Assembly: GCF_041260665.1 (NCBI RefSeq)
Contig: NZ_JBGCCT010000044.1
Coordinates: 1 to 64,000 of the forward strand
Source: Catenulispora sp. GP43
Lineage (GTDB): Bacteria > Actinomycetota > Actinomycetes > Streptomycetales > Catenulisporaceae
Reading direction: 5' to 3'
Length of the DNA: 64,000 nt
The position numbers and the translations under genes were made by a program. Each line of letters begins with the position of its first letter. Positions within the stretch are counted from its first letter, which is position 1. The notes beneath the pieces are model-generated. The model saw nothing but the letters and a program-made list of their open reading frames with translations, made no database searches and was not told the origin of the DNA. Shown here piece after piece: positions 44,604-54,416 of the stretch.

Positions 44604-45950
44604 GTGACCGCAGCCGATTCCCGAATATCGCCCGCATCGCCTGACCTCGCCGGACGTGCGGCGGCTGTCCAGCGCCGCACTGTCCGCGTCCTCATCGGCA
44701 GCCAGATCCTCGGCGGCATCGGCTCCTCGACCGGGTTCTCGCTGTCCACGCTGCTGGCCAAGGAGATCACCGGGAACGCCGGACTGGCCGGGCTGACCGG
44801 CACCTTCTCCTCGCTCGGCGCGGCCTGCGCCTCCGTTCCGCTCTCGCGGGTCATGGCGGCCCGGGGCAGGCGGCCCGGCCTGGTTCTGGGCTACGGGGCC
44901 GCGGTCGTCGGGACGGTGGTCATCGTCCTGGCCGCGCGGCTGCACAGCTATCCGCTGCTGCTCGGCGGCATGGCGCTGTTCGGATCGGCGTCGGCGGTCA
45001 ACCTGCAGGCCCGGTACGCCGGCACCGACCTGGCGCCGGCCGAGCGGCGCGGCCGGTCGCTGTCGATGGTGATCTGGGCGGTGACCGTCGGGTCCATCCT
45101 CGGGCCGAACCTCGGGCACCCGGCGGAGGGGACGGCGCGGGCGCTCGGGCTGCCGCCGCTGGCCGGGGCGTTCCTGTGGTCGGGGTTCGCGCTGTGCGGG
45201 GCCGCGCTCGTGCTCGGGCTGTTGCTGCGTCCTGATCCGTTGCTGGTGGCCCGGGAACTGCGCGGGGACGATATGGCGGCGCCGAAGCGGCTGACGCTGA
45301 AGGAGTCCTTCGCGGTGATCGGCGAATCGCCGCGGGCGGTGCTGGCGATCGCGGTCGTGGCCGTCTCGCACACCGTCATGGTCTCGGTGATGTCGATGAC
45401 GCCGGTGCACATGAACTCCGACGGGATGTCGGTGACGGTGATCGGGCTGGTGTTGTCGGTCCACATCACCGGGATGTACGCCTTCTCGCCGCTGGTCGGG
45501 TACGCGGTGGACCGGATCGGGCGGGTCCCGGTGCTCGGCGCCGGACTCGCGGTGCTGGCCGCGGCGTGCCTGGTGGTCGGGTCGGCGCCGATGGGGTCGC
45601 GGGCGTACATGGTCGTCGGGTTGCTGCTGCTGGGGATCGGGTGGTCCTGCGGGGTGGTGGCCGGCTCGACGCTGCTCACCGAGTCCACGCCGGACCGGGT
45701 GCGGCCGTCGGTGCAGGGGGCCAGCGACTTCGTGATGCAGGGTTCTTCGGCCGGGGGCGCGGCACTGGCCGGACTGGTGGTCGGGACGCTGGGGTATTCG
45801 TGGCTGGCCGGGCTGGCGGTCGCGCTGCTGGCGCCGGTCGCGGTGCTCGTGGCGGTGACGGCGGTGCGGCGGCCCGGGGCCGGGGTCGCGGCGCCGGACA
45901 ACATTCCGGGGCGTTCCGTACAAGAAGACGCGGCGCCCCAGGTACCGTGA
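44604..45950 (+). CDS. MFS transporter
   Basis: 448 aa with about 12 hydrophobic segments. RVMAARGRRPGLVLGYGAAV in the first cytoplasmic loop and VGYAVDRIGRVPVLGAGLAV in the second half are typical MFS loops. TACGTT at 44592-44597 lies 6 bases before the GTG start, so translation is probably leaderless. The substrate is unknown. It lies between the SDR gene and recA. Confidence 0.88.
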   Translation: MTAADSRISPASPDLAGRAAAVQRRTVRVLIGSQILGGIGSSTGFSLSTLLAKEITGNAGLAGLTGTFSSLGAACASVPLSRVMAARGRRPGLVLGYGAAVVGTVVIVLAARLHSYPLLLGGMALFGSASAVNLQARYAGTDLAPAERRGRSLSMVIWAVTVGSILGPNLGHPAEGTARALGLPPLAGAFLWSGFALCGAALVLGLLLRPDPLLVARELRGDDMAAPKRLTLKESFAVIGESPRAVLAIAVVAVSHTVMVSVMSMTPVHMNSDGMSVTVIGLVLSVHITGMYAFSPLVGYAVDRIGRVPVLGAGLAVLAAACLVVGSAPMGSRAYMVVGLLLLGIGWSCGVVAGSTLLTESTPDRVRPSVQGASDFVMQGSSAGGAALAGLVVGTLGYSWLAGLAVALLAPVAVLVAVTAVRRPGAGVAAPDNIPGRSVQEDAAPQVP

Positions 45951-45989
45951 GAGACGGTCAGAGCCTCGGGACGCGGGCCGAGTCAGTTT

Positions 45990-46012
45990 TTGTCAGTGGC
46001 GTCCTCTACGTT
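45990..46012 (+). promoter_or_regulatory. RecA-NDp (PafBC-type) promoter of recA
   Basis: TTGTCAGTG (45990-45998), 8 bases, then TACGTT (46007-46012) match the consensus tTGTCRGTG-N8-TAnnnT of the LexA-independent mycobacterial recA promoter. It is 47 bases before the recA ATG. No LexA box is evident close by. Confidence 0.8.
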
Positions 46013-46058
46013 CAAGACCGTCAGACGTGAAGTACCGGAGAAACAGAGGCAGGCACCC

Positions 46059-47210
<1,152 letters not shown>

Positions 47211-47213
47211 TAG

Positions 47214-48218
47214 GTGAGTGCCGGTTGGGGCCGGTTCCAGGACGAGGGAGCCGGTCCCGACTGGTTGGCCGCGCCGGGGGAGGACCCGGTGCCGGACCGG
47301 GCCGCGGCCGGCGGGGACGCCCCGGAGGGGAAGTCCGGAGCGGGCTCGTGGGGCGGCCGGTCCGGTGCCGGCGATGGTGCTGGTGACGGTGCGCCGGGCT
47401 GGGCCGCGGCGAGCGGGTCCGGCGATGCCGATGGTGCGCCGGGCTGGGCCGCGCCTGCCGAGCCCGGGGCGGATTCCGCGCCGAGCGGCTGGGCCTCGCT
47501 GACCGACGCGCCGGGCAGCCGGAGTGCGGCGCCGAAGCGGGCCGGCCAGCAGCGGAAGTCGTCGGGCGGCTTCGGCGACGACCGCCGCGGGGGCTCGGCC
47601 TCGGCCTCCGCCTCAGCGAAGAAGAGCGCCGCCAAGAAGACCTCCGGCGGCTGGACGTCGCGCCGCAAGGACCGCGACCCCGCCGACGCCGACAAGCCCA
47701 AGCCGCCGCCCTCGCGCGAGAAGCTCGAGCAGCGCGCGAAGAACATCCTGATGTACCACCTCGGCCGGCAGATGCAGACCCGCTCGCAGCTGGCCGACCG
47801 GCTCCGCAAGAAGGAGATCCCGGACGACATCGCCGAGGCGGCGCTCGACCGGTTCGAGGAACTGCACCTCCTCAACGACACCGACTACGCCGAGACTTTC
47901 GTCCGCTCCCGCCACAACGAGCGCGGACTGGCCAAGCGCGCCCTCGGCTACGAACTGCGCAAGCGCGGCATCGACGACGAGACCGCCGCCGAGGCCCTGT
48001 CGACCCTCGACGAGGACCAGGAGGCCACCACCGCGCGCCGACTTGTCGACTCACGGCTGCGCGGCACCAAGGGGCTGGACCCGCAGGTCCGCACCCGGCG
48101 GCTGGTCGGCATGCTCGCACGCAAGGGCTACTCCTCCTCGATCGCTTTCCGGGTGGTGAAGGAGGCGCTCGCCGAGGAAGGGCTGGACGTCGAGCTCGGG
48201 GATCCCGGCTTCGACTGA
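47214..48218 (+). CDS. recX: RecX regulator with long N-terminal extension
   Basis: 334 aa. The RecX domain occupies residues 165-330 (SREKLEQRAKNILMYHLGRQ, ELHLLNDTDYAETFVRSRHN, LRKRGIDDETAAEALSTLDE). It controls RecA filament growth. The first 165 residues are low in complexity, with three repeats around GWA(A/S) such as APGWAAASGSGDADGAPGWA; RecX proteins are normally about half this size. The GTG start is fixed by the recA stop 4 bases upstream. Confidence 0.93.
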   Translation: MSAGWGRFQDEGAGPDWLAAPGEDPVPDRAAAGGDAPEGKSGAGSWGGRSGAGDGAGDGAPGWAAASGSGDADGAPGWAAPAEPGADSAPSGWASLTDAPGSRSAAPKRAGQQRKSSGGFGDDRRGGSASASASAKKSAAKKTSGGWTSRRKDRDPADADKPKPPPSREKLEQRAKNILMYHLGRQMQTRSQLADRLRKKEIPDDIAEAALDRFEELHLLNDTDYAETFVRSRHNERGLAKRALGYELRKRGIDDETAAEALSTLDEDQEATTARRLVDSRLRGTKGLDPQVRTRRLVGMLARKGYSSSIAFRVVKEALAEEGLDVELGDPGFD

Positions 48219-48434
48219 CGCCCGCGCCCGCCGCCGCAGCACCACCGCCACAGCCACCGCCGCACCCGCCCGCAGCAGCGCCACAGCGGCGCCCGACAGC
48301 GCCACACCGCCCCCGCGAGCCCGTCGCCTACCCCACGCCACCGCACGGCGCGCCGCTTCGCCCGAACACCACCCCATCCGGTGTTTTCATCGGCTTTTCC
48401 CGGCGACACCAACGGTTGTCGACCACACTCCTCC

Positions 48435-48463
48435 TTGACCGTATTGTTACCTCGCCCTAACCT
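48435..48463 (+). promoter_or_regulatory. Sigma70-type promoter of rny
   Basis: TTGACC (48435-48440), a 17-base spacer and TAACCT (48458-48463) form a near-consensus promoter 55 bases before the rny ATG. The rest of the 300-base gap after recX (48219-48430) holds only CCGCCACAG-like low-complexity sequence. Confidence 0.8.
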
Positions 48464-48518
48464 CGCACTCAGTGAGGGATCATCGAAGGATCACTCAAGC
48501 GCGCTGGGAGCGAACTAA

Positions 48519-50201
48519 ATGGTCGGCCTGTTGATCGCGATCGCAGCGGTGGTCGCGGCGTGTGTCGGCCTGCTCGTGGGTCTGAACGTCGGCGGCTCCC
48601 GCCGGATCAACAATCTCAAGAAGAGCGCGTACCAGGACTTCGACAAGCAGGTCGCCGAGCTGGCCCAGCGTGCCCAGGCGCGGGAGGGCGAGCACGCCGC
48701 CGCGGTCGTGGCCGCCCAGCGTGACCTGGCCGCCGTGCACCGGGAGGCCGCCGAGTCGCGCAAGCAGGCCGACGCGCAGGCCGTGCAGATCCGGGAGCAG
48801 GCCGCCGCCGCGGCCACCGTCGAGATGGACCGGGCCCGCCGGATCCGGGACGAGGCCGAGGCCGAGACCCGGGTGCTCAAGGACGACATCCGCGAGCTGC
48901 GCCTGGACCTGGAGCGGCGGGAGGCGCGGCAGGCCGAGCGCGAGGAGCGGTTGGACGCCGACCTGCGGCGGACCGCCGACAAGGAGCGGGAGCTGTCCGC
49001 CGCCGACGCCGAGCTGGAGCGCAAGCGGGCGGAGCTGGCCACGCTGGAGGACGAGCGGCGCGCCGTCCTGGAGCGGGCCGCCGCGCTGTCCGCCGCCGAG
49101 GCCAAGGCCGAGCTGGTGAAGTCGATCGAGAACCAGGCCAAGCGCGAGGCCGCGGTGCTCATCCGGCAGATCGAGCAGGAGGCCAGGGACGAGGGCGACA
49201 AGCGGGCCCGCAAGACCGTGGCCCTGGCCATCCAGCGGGTGGCCAGCGAGCAGACCGCCGAGTCCGTGGTCTCCGTGCTGCACCTGCCCAGCGACGACAT
49301 GAAGGGCCGGATCATCGGGCGCGAGGGCCGCAACATCCGGGCCTACGAGTCGATCACCGGCGTCAACCTGATCATCGACGACTCGCCCGAGGCGGTGCTG
49401 CTGTCCTGCTTCGACCCGGTGCGCCGGGAGGTCGGCCGGCTGACGCTGGAGGAGCTGGTCCTGGACGGCCGGATCCATCCGCACCGCATCGAGGAGATCT
49501 ACGAGCGGTCCAAGGCCAAGGTCGAGACGCTGTGCGTACGCGCCGGCGAGGACGCGCTGATGGAGCTCGGCATCACCGACATGCACCCGGAGCTGATCGC
49601 CCTGCTCGGCAAGCTCCGCTACCGCACCTCCTACGGCCAGAACGTGCTCAAGCACCTCGTGGAGTCCGCGCACCTGGCCTCGATCATGGCCTCCGAGCTG
49701 CGGCTGGACCCGGTGCTGCTCAAGCGGTGCACGGTGCTGCACGACATCGGCAAGGCCCTGACCCACGAGGTCGAGGGCAGCCACGCGCTGATCGGTGCCG
49801 AGATCGCCCGCAAGTACGGCGAGCACGACGACGTCGTCCACGCCATCGAGGCGCACCACAACGAGGTCGAGGTCCGCACCGTGGAGGCGGTGCTGACGCA
49901 GGCCGCCGACGCCATCAGCGGCGGCCGCCCCGGCGCGCGCCGCGAGTCGCTGGAGGCCTACGTCAAGCGCCTGGAGCGGCTGGAGCAGATCGCCGCCGAG
50001 CAGGAGGGCGTGGAGAAGGTCTTCGCCATGCAGGCCGGCCGCGAGATCCGGGTGATGGTCGTCCCCGACGCCGTCGACGACATCCAGGCGCAGGTCATCG
50101 CCCGGGACATCGCCAAGCAGGTCGAGGAGGAGCTGACCTACCCGGGGCAGATCCGGATCACCGTGGTGCGTGAGTCCCGCGCTACTGAGTACGCACGCTG
50201 A
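48519..50201 (+). CDS. rny: Ribonuclease Y
   Basis: 560 aa. A membrane anchor covers about residues 2-24, then a long charged coiled coil (residues 35-225), a KH domain with GRIIGREGRNIR from residue 263, and an HD domain with His408-Asp409 in LHDIGKALTHE. RNase Y is the membrane-tethered endonuclease that begins mRNA decay in many Gram-positive bacteria. Its stop lies inside the 3' end of the opposing DUF2330 gene (20-base overlap). Confidence 0.96.
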   Translation: MVGLLIAIAAVVAACVGLLVGLNVGGSRRINNLKKSAYQDFDKQVAELAQRAQAREGEHAAAVVAAQRDLAAVHREAAESRKQADAQAVQIREQAAAAATVEMDRARRIRDEAEAETRVLKDDIRELRLDLERREARQAEREERLDADLRRTADKERELSAADAELERKRAELATLEDERRAVLERAAALSAAEAKAELVKSIENQAKREAAVLIRQIEQEARDEGDKRARKTVALAIQRVASEQTAESVVSVLHLPSDDMKGRIIGREGRNIRAYESITGVNLIIDDSPEAVLLSCFDPVRREVGRLTLEELVLDGRIHPHRIEEIYERSKAKVETLCVRAGEDALMELGITDMHPELIALLGKLRYRTSYGQNVLKHLVESAHLASIMASELRLDPVLLKRCTVLHDIGKALTHEVEGSHALIGAEIARKYGEHDDVVHAIEAHHNEVEVRTVEAVLTQAADAISGGRPGARRESLEAYVKRLERLEQIAAEQEGVEKVFAMQAGREIRVMVVPDAVDDIQAQVIARDIAKQVEEELTYPGQIRITVVRESRATEYAR

Positions 50202-51273
50202 CGTTCCTCGGCGCCCTGTTCCGCCAGACCCACCGCGCGAAGAACGCCAACGCGACCGCTATCGCCGCCAGCACGATCAGGTACACCGGGATCCCGAGGA
50301 ACTTCAGCAGTTCCTCCTGGTCGTAGGTGCTGTGCTGCACCCAGTCGGAGGCCGCCGGCGCGAAGGCGTAGTCCTGCGTGATCAGCGAGGGCTCCGAGAA
50401 GTACCCGTCGTACACGGTCAGGAACATCCGCCCGGCCGCCAGGCTCGCCAGCGCCGGCCTGACCGCCGAGGGGTCGATCCAGTCCCCGAACGTCGAGGGC
50501 GTCTGCTGTCCGGCGATCGGCGAGCTCGTGACGTCCATCCGGTGCGGCGCCAGCACCGACACCTCGACGTCCTGCGGCGTCGTCGCGCCGGCCGACAGCC
50601 GCATCGGGTACACGGCGGTCTTGGCCGGGAACGTCAGGCTGATCGGGTCCAGGACCCCGTTCAGGTCCGCCGTGCTGCCGGTGGCCAGCCGCACGGCCAC
50701 GAACTTCCAGCCCTGGCTCGTATAGGCGGCCAGCCGGGTCGCGGTGCTGTCCTTCAGGGTGAAGCCGTGCTGGTTCAGCCAGCCGCCCAGCGCCGCCGGG
50801 TCGGCCGAGGCCAGGTTCGCGACCTCGAACTCGCCGATCCGCTGGTCGCTGAGCACCTGCACGGCCGGCGGCGGCGCCGCGGTCAGCGCGCCCCCGCCCA
50901 CCGCCTCGCCGCCGGACGAGTCGCCGCCGAGGTGCGGCCAGAAGTAGTGGTGCACGGCGGGCACCGGTGCCTCGGCGCCGTTCAGGTCGGCGAACACGTC
51001 CTGGTCCGCCAGCTTCACCGTGGCCTGGGCCGGCACCGGCATCACCCACGCGGCGTCGGTCACGTCGCTGCGGGTGGAGAACCGCATGACGACGTCCTCC
51101 GTGGTCCCGTCGAACCGCACCACGGCCTGCTCGCGCGCGACGCTCATCGTGCCGCCCGAGCCCGGGATCATCGCCCCGCACCCGCACGCCCACGCCGGAT
51201 CGGCCACCCAGACCGCCTGCAGTCCGCCCGCGGCCAGTGCGAGCGTCAGAGTTTTGGCCACCCACCTGCGCAT
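50182..51273 (-). CDS. DUF2330 family exported membrane-anchored protein
   Basis: 363 aa. A signal peptide (MRRWVAKTLTLALAAGGLQA) ends near AWACGCGAMIPGS; the body has the DUF2330 features AAWVMPVPAQATVKLADQDV and YDGYFSEPSLITQDYAF; a C-terminal membrane segment (YLIVLAAIAVALAFFARWVW) is followed by basic residues. It is therefore outside the cell, anchored at its C-terminus. GGGAGGGG precedes the ATG at 51273. Function is unknown. Confidence 0.88.
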   Translation of the reverse strand: MRRWVAKTLTLALAAGGLQAVWVADPAWACGCGAMIPGSGGTMSVAREQAVVRFDGTTEDVVMRFSTRSDVTDAAWVMPVPAQATVKLADQDVFADLNGAEAPVPAVHHYFWPHLGGDSSGGEAVGGGALTAAPPPAVQVLSDQRIGEFEVANLASADPAALGGWLNQHGFTLKDSTATRLAAYTSQGWKFVAVRLATGSTADLNGVLDPISLTFPAKTAVYPMRLSAGATTPQDVEVSVLAPHRMDVTSSPIAGQQTPSTFGDWIDPSAVRPALASLAAGRMFLTVYDGYFSEPSLITQDYAFAPAASDWVQHSTYDQEELLKFLGIPVYLIVLAAIAVALAFFARWVWRNRAPRNVSVRTQ

Positions 51274-51297
51274 TCTGATTCCCCTCCCGAAAACGAA

Positions 51298-51338
51298 CCG
51301 TCCTCCGGCGAGGCTATGACGCGCTCGCCGGAGGACGG
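51298..51338 (-). terminator. 15-bp terminator between the MFS and DUF2330 genes
   Basis: CCGTCCTCCGGCGAG (51298-51312) is perfectly complementary to 51324-51338 with an 11-base loop. It ends the MFS transcript before the DUF2330 gene on the same strand. Confidence 0.88.
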
Positions 51339-51379
51339 GTTCCCGTGCTCCCACCACGGATTGGTAACGGCCGGACCGG

Positions 51380-52801
51380 CTACCGCTCGCGGCCTGGGGC
51401 CAGCAGCCGCACCGCCACCGCGGCGACCGCCAGCACCACCGCGAGCCCGATCAGCGTCAGGTGCATCCCGCGGGCGAAGTCGCCGCCGGCCACCAGGGCG
51501 CCGGCCACCGCCACCGCCAGCGCGCCGCCGACCTGCCGGGAGGTGTTCACGATGCCGGCCGCGGTCCCCGCGCGCTCGGCCGGGACGCTGCCCATCACCA
51601 TGATGGTCAGGGCCGGGACCACGAAGGATCCGGCGAAGGAGACCGGGATCAGCAGCAGGACCAGCAGCCAGGCCGGCTGGTCGGGGCGGACCGCCAGCAG
51701 CAGGAGCATCGCGCCGGCGGTGCCGGCCAGGCCGATCGTCATCGACGCCCGGGCGCCGATCCGGGCCACCATGCGGGCCGCCACCGTCACGTTCACCACC
51801 GACACCACCGCGGTGATCGGGGCGAACAGCAGGCCGGTGACGGTCGGGGACTTGTGCGCCACCTGCTGGAAGTACAGGCTGAGCAGGAAGATCACGCCGT
51901 AGAAGGCGGCGTTGACAGTGAACCCGGCGGCGGCGGCCAGGGACATGGCGCGGGACTTGAACAGCGTCAGCGGCACCATCGGCCGCTCCTGCCGGGATTC
52001 GGCCAGGGCGAAGACCACCGTGGCCAGCGCCGCCGCCGCGAACGAGGCCAGCACCGGTGCGGTGCCGAAGCCCTTCGAGCCGCCCTCGATGAAGCCGTAG
52101 GTCAGGCCGGCCAGCGCCACCACCGAGGACACCAGGCCGAGGACGTCGAAGTGGGCGCGCGTGGCGGTCGCGGCCTGGGCGAGCTGGGCGAGCTTGGGCG
52201 TGCCGGCCAGCAGGGCCAGTGCCGCGGCCCCGGCCGGCAGGTTCAGGAAGAAGATCCAGCGCCAGTCCACGGCGGCGGTGATCAGCCCGCCGGCCACCGG
52301 CCCGGCCGCGGCGGCGGCCGAGCCGGCCGCGGTCCACAGCGCGATCGCCCGGTTGCGCGCCGCCGGGTCCGGGAATGCCTGGCGGATCAGCGCCAGTGAG
52401 GCCGGCAGCATCAGCGCGGCGGCGGCGCCCTGTACCAGCCGAGCGGTGATCAGCAGCCCCAGCGAGGGGGCCAGCCCGCACGCCGCGGAGGAGAGCGTGA
52501 ACCCGATCAGCCCGAAGCCGTAGGCGGCCTTGGCACCGATCCGGTCACTCAGCGCGCCGGCGGAGAGCATCAGGGCGGCGAAGGCCAGCGTGTAGCCGTC
52601 TATCACCCACTGCGCGCCGGCCAGCCCGCCGGCCAGGCTGCGGTTGATCGCCGGCAGCGCCACGTTGACGACCATGGCGTCCAGGCCGACCAGGAAGAAG
52701 CCGAAGACGGAGGCCGCCAGGACGCGGCGGCTTTGCGCACTGCTCAGCGCGGCGGCGGCGGTGCTGGTGGCCCGCGGCCGGGTGGCGGTCAGAGCTGTCA
52801 T
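51380..52801 (-). CDS. MFS drug exporter, DHA2 (EmrB/QacA) type
   Basis: 473 aa, about 14 hydrophobic segments. GLDAMVVNVALPAINRSLAG in segment 1 and AGALSDRIGAKAAYGFGLIG in the following loop mark the 14-span drug:H+ antiporters. ATG at 52801 is chosen over upstream codons because the region before it is not conserved-looking. It is divergent from an XRE regulator, which probably represses it. Confidence 0.9.
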   Translation of the reverse strand: MTALTATRPRATSTAAAALSSAQSRRVLAASVFGFFLVGLDAMVVNVALPAINRSLAGGLAGAQWVIDGYTLAFAALMLSAGALSDRIGAKAAYGFGLIGFTLSSAACGLAPSLGLLITARLVQGAAAALMLPASLALIRQAFPDPAARNRAIALWTAAGSAAAAAGPVAGGLITAAVDWRWIFFLNLPAGAAALALLAGTPKLAQLAQAATATRAHFDVLGLVSSVVALAGLTYGFIEGGSKGFGTAPVLASFAAAALATVVFALAESRQERPMVPLTLFKSRAMSLAAAAGFTVNAAFYGVIFLLSLYFQQVAHKSPTVTGLLFAPITAVVSVVNVTVAARMVARIGARASMTIGLAGTAGAMLLLLAVRPDQPAWLLVLLLIPVSFAGSFVVPALTIMVMGSVPAERAGTAAGIVNTSRQVGGALAVAVAGALVAGGDFARGMHLTLIGLAVVLAVAAVAVRLLAPGRER

Positions 52802-52917
52802 GCCGGTAACGATCGCGGTCCGCCGCACCGCCATACAGACCGCGCCGAACCGGGGAGTGCGGTGCCGGGGTGCGACACACCCCCTCACATCCGGCGCGGT
52901 GCCTCTACGCTGGCGGT

Positions 52918-53871
52918 ATGACGAATGGCTCGGAGTTGGGGATCTTCCTGAAGGCGCGGCGCGCCGCGGTCCGGCCGGAGGAAGTGGGCCTGCCCACCGG
53001 GACGAGCGTCCGGCGCACGCCGGGCCTGCGGCGCGAGGAGGTCGCGATCCTGGCCGGCGTCAGCGTCGACTACTACACCCGCCTGGAGCGCGGCAAGGAG
53101 ACCAACCCGAGCCCGGCCGTCGTCGACGCGCTGGCCCGGATCCTGCGGCTGAGCCCGGACGAGCACCAGCACCTGCGCGACCTCGGCGAGATCGCCGCCC
53201 GGCCGGCCCGCAAGACCGAACAGCGGCAGTCCCGCACCCGCACGGTGCGTCAGGGCCCGATGATCCTCATGGAGCAGCTGCGTCCCAACCCGGTCTACAT
53301 CGTCAGCCGGACCAACGACGTGCTGGCCGCGAATCCCGCGGGCCTGGCGCTGTTCCCGGGACTGGCGGGCTGGCCGGCCGGGCAGCGCAACATCACCCGC
53401 TACCTGTTCCTGAGCCCGATGGCCAAGCAGCTGTACCCGGAGTGGGAGAAGCTGGTCCCGACCTCCGTGGCCTACCTGCGGGCCCGCGCCGGCGCCGACC
53501 CCGACGACCCGGATCTGGTGCGCCTCATCGGCGAACTCGTCGTGAAGAGCCCGGAGTTCGCCCGGCTCTGGGAGCGCTACGAGGTGCGCAACGTCAGCGG
53601 GGGCACCAAGCTGTTCGACCACCCCGACGTCGGCCCGATGGCCCTGGACTACGAGGCCATGGAGCTGGCCAACACCGGCGGCCAGCGCATGATCGCCTAC
53701 TACACGCTGCCCGGCACCGCCGACCGCGACGCCGTCACCCTGCTGGACATGATCGGCTCAGGACTGCTCGCCGCGGGCGTCGACGGACTTCAGCAGTTCG
53801 TTCAGCCCGCCGATGGACAGCTTGTGGAAACCGGGGACGGGACCGGGGTGGCCGGCGAGCATGAGGGCTGA
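52918..53871 (+). CDS. XRE-family regulator with MmyB-like ligand domain
   Basis: 317 aa. TPGLRREEVAILAGVSVDYYTRLERG is the helix-turn-helix of the MmyB/YlqA-type actinobacterial regulators, here preceded by ELGIFLKARRAAVRPEEVGL; the C-terminal part, ending around LLDMIGSG, is the PAS-like MLTR domain said to bind fatty acids. TACGCT at 52906-52911 lies 6 bases before the ATG (leaderless). The last 30 residues lie antisense to the next gene and may be an extension. Confidence 0.9.
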   Translation: MTNGSELGIFLKARRAAVRPEEVGLPTGTSVRRTPGLRREEVAILAGVSVDYYTRLERGKETNPSPAVVDALARILRLSPDEHQHLRDLGEIAARPARKTEQRQSRTRTVRQGPMILMEQLRPNPVYIVSRTNDVLAANPAGLALFPGLAGWPAGQRNITRYLFLSPMAKQLYPEWEKLVPTSVAYLRARAGADPDDPDLVRLIGELVVKSPEFARLWERYEVRNVSGGTKLFDHPDVGPMALDYEAMELANTGGQRMIAYYTLPGTADRDAVTLLDMIGSGLLAAGVDGLQQFVQPADGQLVETGDGTGVAGEHEG

Positions 53872-54306
53872 CCGGACGGTCATCCGCACTATCCGCATCG
53901 CCGCGTAGAACAGGTACAGGGCCAGCGGGATCTCGGCGAACGCCGCCGAGAGCACCGAGGCCGTCTCGTCCGGGGTGCCCCAGTCCAGCGAGATGTCGAA
54001 CCACGCGTCGCACAGCAGCAGGGTCGCGGTGAAGACGCAGGCGATCACCGTGTACTGACGCCGGCTCCAGGCGCCCCAGCACGTGATGAAGAGCCCGAGC
54101 AGCAGCAGGCTGTCGAAGCCGACCCAGGCGGCGTTCCAGGCGTTCTCCGGATGCTGGTCGGGCAGCACCAGCGCCAGGTAGACGATCCACGGCACGAGCA
54201 CCACGAACCCGCCGGTGACGACGGTCAGGAACAGCTGGCGCATGTGCCGCAGTTGGGCGTTCTTCAGCGTCGGCAGGCCGGCTGCCGCGAGTTCGTCCTG
54301 ATCCAC
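53758..54306 (-). CDS. Four-span membrane protein
   Basis: 182 aa. Hydrophobic segments appear near residues 28-48, 62-80, 88-106 and 120-140; the sequence between has QHPENAWNAAWVGFDSLLLL. I know similar uncharacterised actinobacterial membrane proteins but no function. GTG at 54306 is the start. Its 3' 114 bases overlap the 3' end of the convergent XRE gene, which is more than is usual. Confidence 0.78.
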   Translation of the reverse strand: MDQDELAAAGLPTLKNAQLRHMRQLFLTVVTGGFVVLVPWIVYLALVLPDQHPENAWNAAWVGFDSLLLLGLFITCWGAWSRRQYTVIACVFTATLLLCDAWFDISLDWGTPDETASVLSAAFAEIPLALYLFYAAMRIVRMTVRSALMLAGHPGPVPGFHKLSIGGLNELLKSVDARGEQS

Positions 54307-54416
54307 GATCTCGATGGTCGCACGGCTCTGGTAACGGATGGGTCACGGAATGGAACCGGACACGCTGCCGCGCGTCTTCCCAGCAGAGGCGACAATGGTT
54401 ACGGGAGGACCCTGAG

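Noticed and set aside
45990-46058. Extended recA start 23 codons upstream
   Set aside because: This segment contains the RecA-NDp promoter and so would not be transcribed from it; the ATG at 46059 matches the family.
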